Shown here piece after piece: positions 16,231-24,202 of a stretch of 64,000 nt of DNA. A program made the position numbers and the translations under genes. Source of the stretch: Actinoplanes auranticolor (GTDB lineage: Bacteria; Actinomycetota; Actinomycetes; Mycobacteriales; Micromonosporaceae). The DNA lies in contig NZ_BOQL01000030.1 in the NCBI RefSeq assembly GCF_018332655.1, positions 62,001 to 126,000 on the forward strand, given 5' to 3'. The notes under the pieces were generated by a model. That model worked only from the letters and a program-made list of their open reading frames with translations, did no database searches and was not told the DNA's origin. Position 1 is the first letter of the stretch; every line of letters starts with the position of its first letter.

Positions 16231-17175
16231 CTATCCGAGGCGCCGTAGCGCTGTCTCGACAGCGACCTCGACCCGGGAAGTCATGCCGGGCACATCGACC
16301 GGCCGCCGCCCAGCGACCTGACCACGGATCCACTTCGGCCCGCTGTCGTCGTAGTGCAGCAGGGCATACAGGTCCCACCACGGATCGAGAGTCACCCCGG
16401 CGATCGACTCGTAGAGCGACCGGAGCTGCTCCGACCACTCGGGCGAGTAGAGCGCCGCCAAGTATCGCCGGCAGTGCCCGATGTCCATCGCGCGCGACCC
16501 CCGATGGATGGAGTTCCAGTCGGTCAGTCCGGTGATCCTCCCGCGCGACCACAGCATGTTGACGGGCAGAAGATCGCAGTGCAGAAAGACGGCATTGTCC
16601 TTTGGCGGCGGCGCCGCCATGACACCGAACGCCGCCTTCCACACCGCCGGTCTCTGTGCGTCGACCGGCACCTGAAACCCGTCCCGCGAAGCGATCCAGG
16701 AATCCGTCCACGGTCTGAACGTCCTCGCGGGCAGATCGAGGGAATGCAGCAAGACAGCGATCTCCGCGATCCTCGTCATCCACGACCCAGGTTCCGCCGG
16801 ATTGAGGTCGACATGCCCCGGCAGCCGTGTCATCAGCAACGACGGCGCGCCGCCCGTCGACGCACCAGCACCATCAGCAGCCAGGACGCTCGGAACCGGG
16901 AGCCCGCTTCCCGCCACCACACCGAGGTTGGCGATCTCCTTCTCCAGGCTCCCCTGCAGGCCGAGCCCGCCCGGGTACTGCCGCAGTACGACGAACTTTC
17001 GCATTCCGCGTCGCTCGACAGTCAGCCGATGCACGGCCGAGCAGACGCCACCGGTCAATCGGCGACAGCCGACGATGCGGCTGCCTCGACCCATCGACGC
17101 CGCGACCCAGGCGAGAGTCTCCGCGGAGGGCCGGCGCTGCCGGAAGCCACCATCCCTCCAGTCGCCGTCGGTCAT
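16231..17175 (-). CDS. aminoglycoside phosphotransferase (APH) family protein
   Basis: This is a 314-residue protein of the choline/aminoglycoside kinase fold. The catalytic loop reads FLHCDLLPVNMLW (H-x-D-x4-N; Asp at about residue 199) and the metal-binding Asp lies in ITGLTDWNSIHRGSRAMD. The N-lobe has a glycine-rich LTGGVCSAVHRLTV segment and a VVLRQYP strand. The usual HGDLHPGN is changed to HCDLLPVN but all key polar residues remain. Such proteins phosphorylate small molecules, only some of them antibiotics; resistance should not be assumed. It is a single gene, convergent with the hypothetical protein. Confidence 0.8.
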   Translation of the reverse strand: MTDGDWRDGGFRQRRPSAETLAWVAASMGRGSRIVGCRRLTGGVCSAVHRLTVERRGMRKFVVLRQYPGGLGLQGSLEKEIANLGVVAGSGLPVPSVLAADGAGASTGGAPSLLMTRLPGHVDLNPAEPGSWMTRIAEIAVLLHSLDLPARTFRPWTDSWIASRDGFQVPVDAQRPAVWKAAFGVMAAPPPKDNAVFLHCDLLPVNMLWSRGRITGLTDWNSIHRGSRAMDIGHCRRYLAALYSPEWSEQLRSLYESIAGVTLDPWWDLYALLHYDDSGPKWIRGQVAGRRPVDVPGMTSRVEVAVETALRRLG

Positions 17176-17215
17176 GAGCGCGAGCCTATGTGTCAGAGGT
17201 CCGTGGTCAGTACAC

Positions 17216-18550
17216 CTAGCCCAGCGGCGCGGTCACCGTGAAGGAGGCGTCCGGCTTCAGGGCGGCGCTGCCGTCATTGCGGTCGATGCGCAGTTCGTAG
17301 CCGTAGTGCCGCAGGTAGAAGCCGGGATAGTTGTACGACTCGAACGAGATCCCGCTGCCTGACAGCCCGGCCCGCCCGCAGAACGTGGCGTCGTTGCGGA
17401 ACGTCGCGCTGCCGTCGTTCGCCGCGAGGACCAGGCGGTTGTTGGCGTGCCGCAGGTAGCGGCCGGCCGGGTTGACCGACTGGAACGAGTAGCAGTTGCC
17501 GTTGGCCAGGCCGGCGCCGATCGTGAACGTCGCGTCCAGGCGGTCGGTGGCGGTGCCGGCCGGCTCCAGATAGCCGAGGCTGTTGCGGTGGCGCACGTAC
17601 CGGTCGGGGAAGTTGACCGAGCGCAGGGACCGGTTGCCGGTCGGGACCGCGGTGCTGTCGCCGACGTTCTCCCGCAGCACGGTGAAGTGCCGCGCGGTGC
17701 CGGACAGGCCGGGCAGCTCGGTCTTGGCCGACCAGGTGTTCAGGTCGCTGCTGTCGGCGTAGTAGTAGCGCCCGGCGCCGTACTGGTCGAAGTAGAGCCG
17801 CCAGGAGCCGTTGGGCAGCTGCACCAGGGCCGGACCCTCCAGCCCGGAGCCCCAGCCCGCCCAGTTGCCCGTACCGGTGAAGGTCCAGGGTCCGGTCAGC
17901 GAGCCGGCCGTGGCGTGCTCGATGTACTTGGTCGTCTCGTTCTTCACGAACGCGTGGTACGTGCTGCCGGATTTCACCACGAAGGTGTCGATGTGGTTGG
18001 CCGGGATGCCGATCGGGGTGCGCGCGCTCCAGGCGGAGAGATCACCGTTGGTCGCGGTGATCTTGTACGGCTGGAACTGTCCCGCCGTCCCGGTCGTCGA
18101 CGCCGAGAAGATGACGTGGACGCTGCCGTCGGTGTCCTTGAACCACTCCGGCGCCCAGGTGCTGCCGGTCGCGCCGTTCAGCCCGACCGTCACGTTGCGC
18201 AGGAACGTCCAGGTCACGTGGTCGGCGCTGCGGGCGAAGCCGATCGTGTTCCCGGTCCAGTTGGTCGTGTAGACGACGTAGTAGTACCCGTCGGTGTGCC
18301 GCATGATGCTCGGGTCGCGGATCAGCCCGGACGGTGGCGTGAACGCGTTCGCCCTGATCAGGTCGTAGTTCGTGGCGTTCGACGAGTCGTAGACGTACAT
18401 GTTCGACTCGCTGGAGTTGGTGAAGGCTGTCATCAGGTAGTGCGGCGCGGGTCCGGCGGCGGCCGCGGGTCGGGTGGTGACCGCCGTCAGTGCCGCGGCG
18501 GCCAGCAGGCCGGTCACCGCCGCCGTCAGCAGGCGTCTGGGGATGGGCAT
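17216..18550 (-). CDS. secreted GH43 glycosidase with C-terminal CBM42 (AbfB)
   Basis: This is a secreted 444-residue arabinan/xylan-type enzyme. ATG 18550 has a GGGAGG site; an Arg-Arg signal peptide (IPRRLLTAAVTGLLAAAALTA ... PAAAAG) precedes the GH43 five-bladed propeller (residues about 35-310). Candidate catalytic residues are Asp in LIRDPSIMR, Asp in NHIDTFVVK and Glu in GLEGPALVQ. Residues about 315-444 form an AbfB beta-trefoil with repeated RSVNFPDRYVRHRN, QSVNPAGRYLRHAN and ESYNYPGFYLRHYG units that bind arabinofuranose side chains. The likely role is release of arabinose from arabinoxylan. No transporter lies next to it. Confidence 0.9.
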   Translation of the reverse strand: MPIPRRLLTAAVTGLLAAAALTAVTTRPAAAAGPAPHYLMTAFTNSSESNMYVYDSSNATNYDLIRANAFTPPSGLIRDPSIMRHTDGYYYVVYTTNWTGNTIGFARSADHVTWTFLRNVTVGLNGATGSTWAPEWFKDTDGSVHVIFSASTTGTAGQFQPYKITATNGDLSAWSARTPIGIPANHIDTFVVKSGSTYHAFVKNETTKYIEHATAGSLTGPWTFTGTGNWAGWGSGLEGPALVQLPNGSWRLYFDQYGAGRYYYADSSDLNTWSAKTELPGLSGTARHFTVLRENVGDSTAVPTGNRSLRSVNFPDRYVRHRNSLGYLEPAGTATDRLDATFTIGAGLANGNCYSFQSVNPAGRYLRHANNRLVLAANDGSATFRNDATFCGRAGLSGSGISFESYNYPGFYLRHYGYELRIDRNDGSAALKPDASFTVTAPLG

Positions 18551-18583
18551 GGCGGGTCCTCCCGGCGGCTGGGATGATGTGAC

Positions 18584-18610
18584 CGTTAACAAGCGATGAC
18601 GTCGTTCATC
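18584..18610. promoter_or_regulatory. possible operator upstream of the GH43 gene
   Basis: In the divergent gap to the kinase gene, GTTAAC (near 18585) is followed by the inverted repeat GATGA-N6-TCATC (18595-18610). Secreted glycosidases in this group are often under LacI-type control, and either element could be such a site. This is only a weak suggestion. Confidence 0.3.
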
Positions 18611-18692
18611 TCAGCGCAATACATAGATCCCCGTCAAGATGTGGGGGACCCCGGGGATGCGCCGCGGCGCGGATCCGGGCAGACTGCCCCGG

Positions 18693-21173
18693 ATGGAGGG
18701 GGCTCAATTGCTCGGCGGCCGCTACGCGCTGCTCGACGAGATCGGTGTCGGCGGCATGGCCGTGGTCTGGCGCGCCCGCGACGAGGTGCTCGGCCGGCCG
18801 GTCGCGGTGAAGTTGCTGGCCGGCAAACACGCCGGCGAGCCGGACGCCCGCGACCGGATCCGGGCCGAGGCCCGGGCGGCGGCGGCGCTGTCGCACCCCA
18901 ACATCGCCCAGGTGTACGACTACGGCGAGGCCCGCGAGAACGGGGCGTCGGTGCCGTACGTCGTGATGGAGCTCGTCCGCGGCGGCACGTTGCAGGACCG
19001 GATGGACGCCGGGCCGATGTCACCACGCTTCGCGATGCGGATGGCCGCCGAGGTGGCGGCGGCGCTGGCCGCGGCCCACGCCGACGGCCTCGTGCACCGT
19101 GACATCAAGCCGGCCAACGTGATGGTGACCGAGACCGGCGCCAAGGTCGTCGACTTCGGCATCGCCGCGGCGATCAACCCGGCCGGCACCGGCGACGAGG
19201 AGTTCGAGGTCCTCGGCACCCCGGCCTACCTGGCCCCGGAACGTCTCACCGGCGACGGTGTCGAGCCGGCCTCGGACGTGTACGCCCTCGGCGTCCTGCT
19301 CTACCGGATGCTCTCCGGGCACTCACCCTGGAGCGCCGACACCACCACCCAGATGCTCAACGCCCACGTCTACATCGACCCGGAACCGCTGCCGACCCGC
19401 CCGGGCGTGCCGGACTACATCACCGCGCTGTGCAACCGCTGCCTGAGCAAGGACACCACGCAGCGGCCCAGCGCCCGGGAGGCGGCTGCGCTGCTCGCCC
19501 AGGGTGCGGGGCTGCGGGTGGTGGAGGACGCGGCGCCCGCCGGTCCGGAGGGGCCGTCGTTCGACGACGAGCCTTCGGTGCTGATCCGGCGGCGTTCCTC
19601 CGGGGCGGCCGGGGCCGGGCCGGGGGTGGCGGTGGCTGCGCTCGGTGATCCGGATCGGGTCCCGCCGGAGATGTTCCACCCGCCGCGGCCGGCCTTCCCG
19701 GATGCCGGTGGGCCGGATGCTGGTGGGCCGGATGCTGGTCGTGGCTTCGGCGGGCCGGGCGCGGGCGGTTTCGGTGGATTTGGTCCGGCCGCCTTGGGTG
19801 GCGCTGCCGCCTTGGGTGGCGCTGCCGCCTCGGGTGGCGCTGCCGCCTCGGGCGGCGCAGGTGGCTTCGGTGGGTCGAATGCGGCGGCAGGTTCGGGCGC
19901 GGCAGCGGCTGCGGACGCCGGCTTCGGCGGGCGGCACCAAGCCGTCGAAGGCGGTGGGCCTGATTCCGCGGCCGGCTCCGCTGGAGCAAACGCTGCCGAG
20001 TTCGGCGGCGCTGGTGCTGCCGGCTTCGGCGGCGCTGGTGCTGCTGGCTTCGGCGGCGCTGGTGCTGCCGGCCTCGGCGGCGCTGGTGCTGCTGGCCTCG
20101 GCGGGTCTGGTGCGGCTGAGTTCGGCCGACCGGCCGCGACCTCCCCGCCCTCGGGCGCCGGTGCGGCTGCTGGGCCGGGTGCTGCGGCCGATCCGCGGGC
20201 TGCGGCCGATCCGCGGGCTGCGGCCGATCCGCGGGCTGCGGCCGATCCCCGGGCTGCGGCCGGGTCGGGTGCTCCGCCCGACCAGTGGACTGCGCCCGAC
20301 CAGCGGACTGCGCCCGACCAGCGGACTTTGCCCGACCAACGGGCTGCGTCCGGGCCGGGCTGGCCGGACGCCGCGGCCTCAGGCGCGGCCGCAACCGCCG
20401 CGTCATCGGACCCCGTCTTCGCCGCCGGCTCGGCTTCCGCCGCCCCGACCGTCCGCCCCGCGCACAGCCACGCCGCCGCGCCACCCACCACCACGCCGGC
20501 CGCCGGAGCGCCGCCAGCCGCCTCGTCGGCCGCCGGAGCACGGGCCACGGCCCGACGCCGACGCCGACGCGTCCTCCCGCTCATCGTCGCGGTGGCGCTG
20601 CTCGGGGTCGTCGGCCTGCTCTGGTGGCTGATCAACCCCGGCGGCGACAACGCCGGGCCGTCGGCCGCCGGTCCGCTCTTCAGCGGCGCCGATGTCGTGT
20701 CGGCCGCTCCCTCGGCGGGCACGCCCTCGACCGCCGGGAAGCCCAGCGCTCCCGACGGGGCGCCGATACCCGGTCGCGCCGGCCGGACCGGAGCGGCCGC
20801 CGCCGGTGAGCCGGGCGGCCCGCCGGCCAATGGGGACTTCCCGCCGCCGGCGGACGGCGGCGGCGTCCCGGTCACGACGACGGCGGCCCCGGGCGGCGGG
20901 CCCGACCCGGAGGAGCCCACGCCCACCACCGCCGCACCCACGACCGACGCCCCGGCGGAGGAGCGGACCTTCACCTCGGCCGGTGGTTCGGTCCGGGCGA
21001 CGTGTCCGAGCGCTTCGACCGCGGAGCTGCTGTCCTGGTCCGCGACCAAGCCGTACAAGGTGAACGAGGTCGACGAGGGACCGGGGTCGAGCGCTTCGGT
21101 GGAGTTCAAGCACGGCAACCGGCTGGCGCGGATCACTGTCACCTGTTCGGGTGGAGTTCCGTCCGCCGGCTGA
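18693..21173 (+). CDS. membrane Ser/Thr protein kinase with repeat-encoded linker
   Basis: This is an 826-residue Hanks-type kinase. The catalytic domain occupies residues about 8-275: GVGGMAVVW (ATP loop), VAVKLL (Lys), HRDIKPANVM (catalytic loop), DFGIAAA and a TPAYLAPERL activation segment. A 350-residue linker of low complexity follows, almost entirely Gly, Ala, Pro, Asp and Arg, encoded by five minisatellite arrays. A basic stretch precedes one membrane helix (residues about 627-646, LPLIVAVALLGVVGLLWWLI), then a Pro/Thr-rich extracellular stalk and a small C-terminal domain with two Cys (RATCPSAS, TVTCSGG). It therefore has cytosolic kinase and outside sensor parts, like PknB-class kinases but without PASTA repeats. 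ATG 18693 is chosen because family homology begins at GGRYALLDEIG. Confidence 0.9.
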   Translation: MEGAQLLGGRYALLDEIGVGGMAVVWRARDEVLGRPVAVKLLAGKHAGEPDARDRIRAEARAAAALSHPNIAQVYDYGEARENGASVPYVVMELVRGGTLQDRMDAGPMSPRFAMRMAAEVAAALAAAHADGLVHRDIKPANVMVTETGAKVVDFGIAAAINPAGTGDEEFEVLGTPAYLAPERLTGDGVEPASDVYALGVLLYRMLSGHSPWSADTTTQMLNAHVYIDPEPLPTRPGVPDYITALCNRCLSKDTTQRPSAREAAALLAQGAGLRVVEDAAPAGPEGPSFDDEPSVLIRRRSSGAAGAGPGVAVAALGDPDRVPPEMFHPPRPAFPDAGGPDAGGPDAGRGFGGPGAGGFGGFGPAALGGAAALGGAAASGGAAASGGAGGFGGSNAAAGSGAAAAADAGFGGRHQAVEGGGPDSAAGSAGANAAEFGGAGAAGFGGAGAAGFGGAGAAGLGGAGAAGLGGSGAAEFGRPAATSPPSGAGAAAGPGAAADPRAAADPRAAADPRAAADPRAAAGSGAPPDQWTAPDQRTAPDQRTLPDQRAASGPGWPDAAASGAAATAASSDPVFAAGSASAAPTVRPAHSHAAAPPTTTPAAGAPPAASSAAGARATARRRRRRVLPLIVAVALLGVVGLLWWLINPGGDNAGPSAAGPLFSGADVVSAAPSAGTPSTAGKPSAPDGAPIPGRAGRTGAAAAGEPGGPPANGDFPPPADGGGVPVTTTAAPGGGPDPEEPTPTTAAPTTDAPAEERTFTSAGGSVRATCPSASTAELLSWSATKPYKVNEVDEGPGSSASVEFKHGNRLARITVTCSGGVPSAG
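19700..20348. repeat. five in-frame minisatellite arrays in the kinase linker
   Basis: Arrays seen: 15-bp units (GGATGCTGGTGGGCC type, three copies from 19700), 18-bp units (GCCGCCTTGGGTGGCGCT type, four copies, 19788-19859), 24-bp units (five copies, 19995-20114), 18-bp units (GCTGCGGCCGATCCGCGG type, four copies, 20181-20252) and 18-bp units (CCCGACCAGCGGACTGCG type, four copies, 20277-20348). All unit lengths are multiples of three, so copy-number change keeps the frame. Confidence 0.93.
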
Positions 21174-21174
21174 C

Positions 21175-22395
21175 TCAGCGCCGGGCCGGAATCCTGCCGT
21201 CCACGGGCAGCGTCGGCACGTCGACCGTGATCGTCCCGGGGTACTTCAGGCCCGTACCCGTGTTGAGAATGACCACGCTGTCGGCGGCGCCGATGAAGCC
21301 GCTGTCGCGCAGCTGCCGGGCGGCGGCCAGGCAGGCCGCTCCTTCCGGGCAGATGAAGGCGCCCTCGTCGCGGGCGACGAGCAGCTGCTCGGCCAGCAGC
21401 GCCTCGTCGCTGACCGCCACCGCTGTGCCCTCGGTGGCGCGGACGGCCTCCAGGACGAGGAAGTCGCCGAGCGCCTTGGGCACGGTGATGCCGAAGGCGA
21501 TGGTCTTCGCGTCCGGGTACGGCCGGCTCACGTCGGCACCCTCCGCGAACGCCTCGACGATCGGTGCGCACCCCTCGGCCTGCACCGCCACCAGCCGCGG
21601 CAGGTCGGCGCCGATCCAGCCCAGCTCCTGCATCTCGCGCAGGGCCTGGTAGATGCCGATGATCCCGACCCCGCCGCCGGTCGGATACAGGATGACGTCC
21701 GGCACCCGCCAGCCGAGCTGCTCGACGATCTCGTACCCCATGGTCTTCTTGCCCTCGAGCCGGTACGGCTCCTTGAGCGTGGAGACCTCCTGGTAGCCGG
21801 TGCGCTCGCGGACCGCCGCGTTGATGAGTCTGCCCGCGTCGCCGATCAGCCCGTCGACGAGGTACAGCTCCGCGCCGGTGGCCACGCATTCCGTACGGGT
21901 GATGGCCGGCGCGTCGACCGGCATCGCGATCAGGCAGGTCAGGCCGGCCCGGGCGGCGTAGGTGGCCCAGGCCGCGCCCGCGTTACCGTTGGTCGGCATG
22001 GCCACGCCGGTGACGCCCAGCTCGGCGGCCCGGGAGACCCCCACCGCGGCGCCGCGCGCCTTGAAGGATCCGGTCGGCACCGTGCCTTCGTCCTTCAGGA
22101 GCAGCCCGGCTACGCCGATCCGCGCGCCGTAGCGCGGCAGCGGCAGCAACGGCGTCATACCCTCGCCCAGGGTGACCAGCCGGTCGGGGTCACGCACGGG
22201 CAGCATCTCGTGGTACCGCCACAGTGTCGCCGGGCGCGCGGCCAGCGCCTCGCGGGTCAGGGTCCGGCCCGCCCGCTCGATGTCGTAACGGGCCAGCAGC
22301 GGTACGCCGGCGTCGCTGACTCCTTGCACGACGTCCGCGTCGTAGCGGACGCCGGTCCGGGAGCACTCCAGGTGGCTGAGGGCGGAGAAGGTCAT
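21175..22395 (-). CDS. thrC: threonine synthase
   Basis: This is a PLP enzyme converting O-phosphohomoserine to threonine. The 406-residue protein has LKDEGTVPTGSFKARGA with the Schiff-base Lys, MPTNGNAGAAWATYAARAG, and a GGGVGIIG phosphate-binding turn. The N-terminal LECSRTGVRYDADVVQGVSDAGVPLLARYD matches bacterial threonine synthases of the archaeal/plant-like class. It stands alone, convergent with the kinase gene with almost no gap. A related diaminopropionate or threonine dehydratase-like role is less likely because of the N-terminal domain. If the genome has another thrC in a hom-thrB operon, this would be a second copy. Confidence 0.85.
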   Translation of the reverse strand: MTFSALSHLECSRTGVRYDADVVQGVSDAGVPLLARYDIERAGRTLTREALAARPATLWRYHEMLPVRDPDRLVTLGEGMTPLLPLPRYGARIGVAGLLLKDEGTVPTGSFKARGAAVGVSRAAELGVTGVAMPTNGNAGAAWATYAARAGLTCLIAMPVDAPAITRTECVATGAELYLVDGLIGDAGRLINAAVRERTGYQEVSTLKEPYRLEGKKTMGYEIVEQLGWRVPDVILYPTGGGVGIIGIYQALREMQELGWIGADLPRLVAVQAEGCAPIVEAFAEGADVSRPYPDAKTIAFGITVPKALGDFLVLEAVRATEGTAVAVSDEALLAEQLLVARDEGAFICPEGAACLAAARQLRDSGFIGAADSVVILNTGTGLKYPGTITVDVPTLPVDGRIPARR

Positions 22396-22504
22396 GGTGA
22401 TCAGCTTGCGATGTCCGGTGTGACCGTGGGTGACCGGGGTGACGGCCGAGACGCCAATGCCTTACGGTGATGCAGTCGTTGCTTTCGGTGATGGGGGATT
22501 ACTC

Positions 22505-23347
22505 GTGCTTCGCCGCTGGCACCTTGCCGTCCTGGTCGTGCTCGCCGCCCTGGCCCTGGCCTGCGAGGGGGCCGGGACCGCCGCTCCCGAGCCCACCGGC
22601 ACCGCCAAGGGCCTGCCCGCGTCGATGGGAGCGCTGGGCGACTCCATCACCGCGGGCTACGGCTCCTGTTTCACGCTGGTCGCGTGCAGCCGCAACTCGT
22701 GGTCCACCGGCAGCAGTGCCGCGGTGGACAGTCACTACCGGCGGATCCGGGAGGACAACGGCGCGATCAGGGGCAACGCGGAGAACTACGCCGTACCGGG
22801 GGCCCGCGCGCGTGACCTCGCCGGGCAGGCGGACCGGGCGGTCGACGACAAGGTCCAGTACGTCACCGTCCTCATCGGTGCCAACGACGCCTGCGTCGAC
22901 CGGGTCGCGGACATGACGAAGACCCGGACCTTCCGCAAGCAGGTCGACACGGCCCTCGCCCGGCTCAAGAAGGGGCTGCCGAAGACGCGCGTGCTGGTCG
23001 TGAGCATCCCGAACCTGTACCGGCTGTGGCAGCTGGGCCACGAGAACGAGCGCGCCGTCCGCGCCTGGCGCCGCGGCGTGTGCCAGTCCCTGCTGGCCCG
23101 GCCCACCTCGACCGCGAAGGCCGACGACGAGCGCCGCCGGCAGGTCGGGGACCGGGTGGACGCGTACAACCGGGAGCTGGAGGCGGCCTGCGAGAAGTAC
23201 GGCCGCAAGTGCCGCTGGGACGGCGGCGCCGCGCACCGGGTCCGGTTCTCCCTGGACCTGGTCAACGAGATCGACTACTTCCACCCCGACGTGGAGGGGC
23301 AGAACAAGCTGGCCGACGTGACCTATCCGGGCCGCTTCAAGTGGTGA
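22505..23347 (+). CDS. SGNH/GDSL hydrolase, lipoprotein
   Basis: This is a 280-residue esterase of the SGNH fold, anchored outside the cell. From GTG 22505 (ribosome site GGGGGAT) the protein starts with a short basic segment and hydrophobic core ending in LALAC, a lipobox with the lipidated Cys at about residue 20. Catalytic blocks are LGDSITAGYG (Ser), the Gly-containing AVPGARARDL, IGANDAC (Asn) and YFHPDVEGQ (Asp-x-x-His). Cys pairs (GSCFTLVACS, NDACV, GVCQS, EAACEKYGRKCRW) suggest disulfides. The substrate is unknown. An earlier in-frame ATG would bury the lipobox, so the GTG is preferred. Confidence 0.85.
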   Translation: MLRRWHLAVLVVLAALALACEGAGTAAPEPTGTAKGLPASMGALGDSITAGYGSCFTLVACSRNSWSTGSSAAVDSHYRRIREDNGAIRGNAENYAVPGARARDLAGQADRAVDDKVQYVTVLIGANDACVDRVADMTKTRTFRKQVDTALARLKKGLPKTRVLVVSIPNLYRLWQLGHENERAVRAWRRGVCQSLLARPTSTAKADDERRRQVGDRVDAYNRELEAACEKYGRKCRWDGGAAHRVRFSLDLVNEIDYFHPDVEGQNKLADVTYPGRFKW

Positions 23348-23359
23348 GGCCGGGCAGCG

Positions 23360-24175
23360 TCAGGGCTTACGGGCGACCCCGCCGTACACGGAGACCTGGG
23401 CGTCGGTCGGTTCGCCGTCCGGACCGGGGCCGTCCGGGCGCCAGCGGTTGACGAGTTCGACGCCCGGCTCGACCAGCTCCAGGCCGGTGAAGAAGCCCGC
23501 GATCCGCTCGCGCGGGCGGACCTGCATAGTCACCCCGGTACGCCGGTAGATCGCCGCCACGTGCTCCCACGCCACCGGGTCGAAGTCGCCGGTCAGGTGG
23601 GACAGCACGAGGTGGCTGCCCGGGGGCAGGGCCGCCAGCAGGCGCGCGACGATGCCGTCCGGGTCGTCCTCGTCGCCGATGAAGTGCAGGATCGCGATCA
23701 GCAGCAGGCCCACCGGGCGGTCGAGGTCCAGGGTGTCGCGCAGCTGCGGCGCCTTCAGGATGGAATCCACGTCGCGCAGGTCCGCGTCCAGATACTCGGT
23801 GCGGCCCTCGGGGGTGCTGGTCAGCAGCGCACGGGCGTGGGCCAGCACGATCGGGTCGTTGTCGACGTAGACGATGCGGGCGGCCGGGTTCACCTCCTGG
23901 GCGACGTGGTGCACGTTCGGGGCGCTCGGGATGCCCGTACCGATGTCGAGGAACTGGTCGATGCCGCGCTCCGCGGCCAGGAAGCGGACCGCCCGGCGCA
24001 GGAACGCCCGGTTCTCCCGCGGCGGCGTGCGGCTGGCCGGATTGGCCTTGATGCCCTGCTCGGCGGCGGCGCGGTCGGCGGCGAAGTTGTCCTTGCCGCC
24101 GAGCAGATAGTCATAGACCCGGGCCGGGTGCGGGCGGTCGGTCTGCAGGTCCACGGGCGGCTGCGTCTGCTCCAT
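23360..24175 (-). CDS. SAM-dependent methyltransferase, PF04672 type
   Basis: This 271-residue protein belongs to the actinobacterial S-adenosyl methyltransferase family formerly DUF574. Family features are PHPARVYDYLLGGKDNFAADRAAAEQ near the start, then FLRRAVRFLAAERGIDQFLDIGTGIPSAPNVHHVAQ, and VDNDPIVLAHARALL (SAM-binding strand end). These genes are highly multiplied in Streptomyces and relatives and their substrates are mostly unknown. It is a single gene, convergent with the SGNH lipoprotein. Confidence 0.9.
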   Translation of the reverse strand: MEQTQPPVDLQTDRPHPARVYDYLLGGKDNFAADRAAAEQGIKANPASRTPPRENRAFLRRAVRFLAAERGIDQFLDIGTGIPSAPNVHHVAQEVNPAARIVYVDNDPIVLAHARALLTSTPEGRTEYLDADLRDVDSILKAPQLRDTLDLDRPVGLLLIAILHFIGDEDDPDGIVARLLAALPPGSHLVLSHLTGDFDPVAWEHVAAIYRRTGVTMQVRPRERIAGFFTGLELVEPGVELVNRWRPDGPGPDGEPTDAQVSVYGGVARKP

Positions 24176-24202
24176 GCAGGGATCGTAGGCGTTCGATGGC
24201 TG

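Noticed and set aside
16231..17175. APH-like protein as an antibiotic resistance determinant.
   Set aside because: The fold covers many small-molecule kinases; no resistance-specific motif or mobile context is seen.
19415..21889. Minus-strand open frame of 824 codons across the kinase linker.
   Set aside because: The repeat arrays have no stops on the other strand because of composition. The frame crosses from the kinase into threonine synthase and has no recognisable protein.
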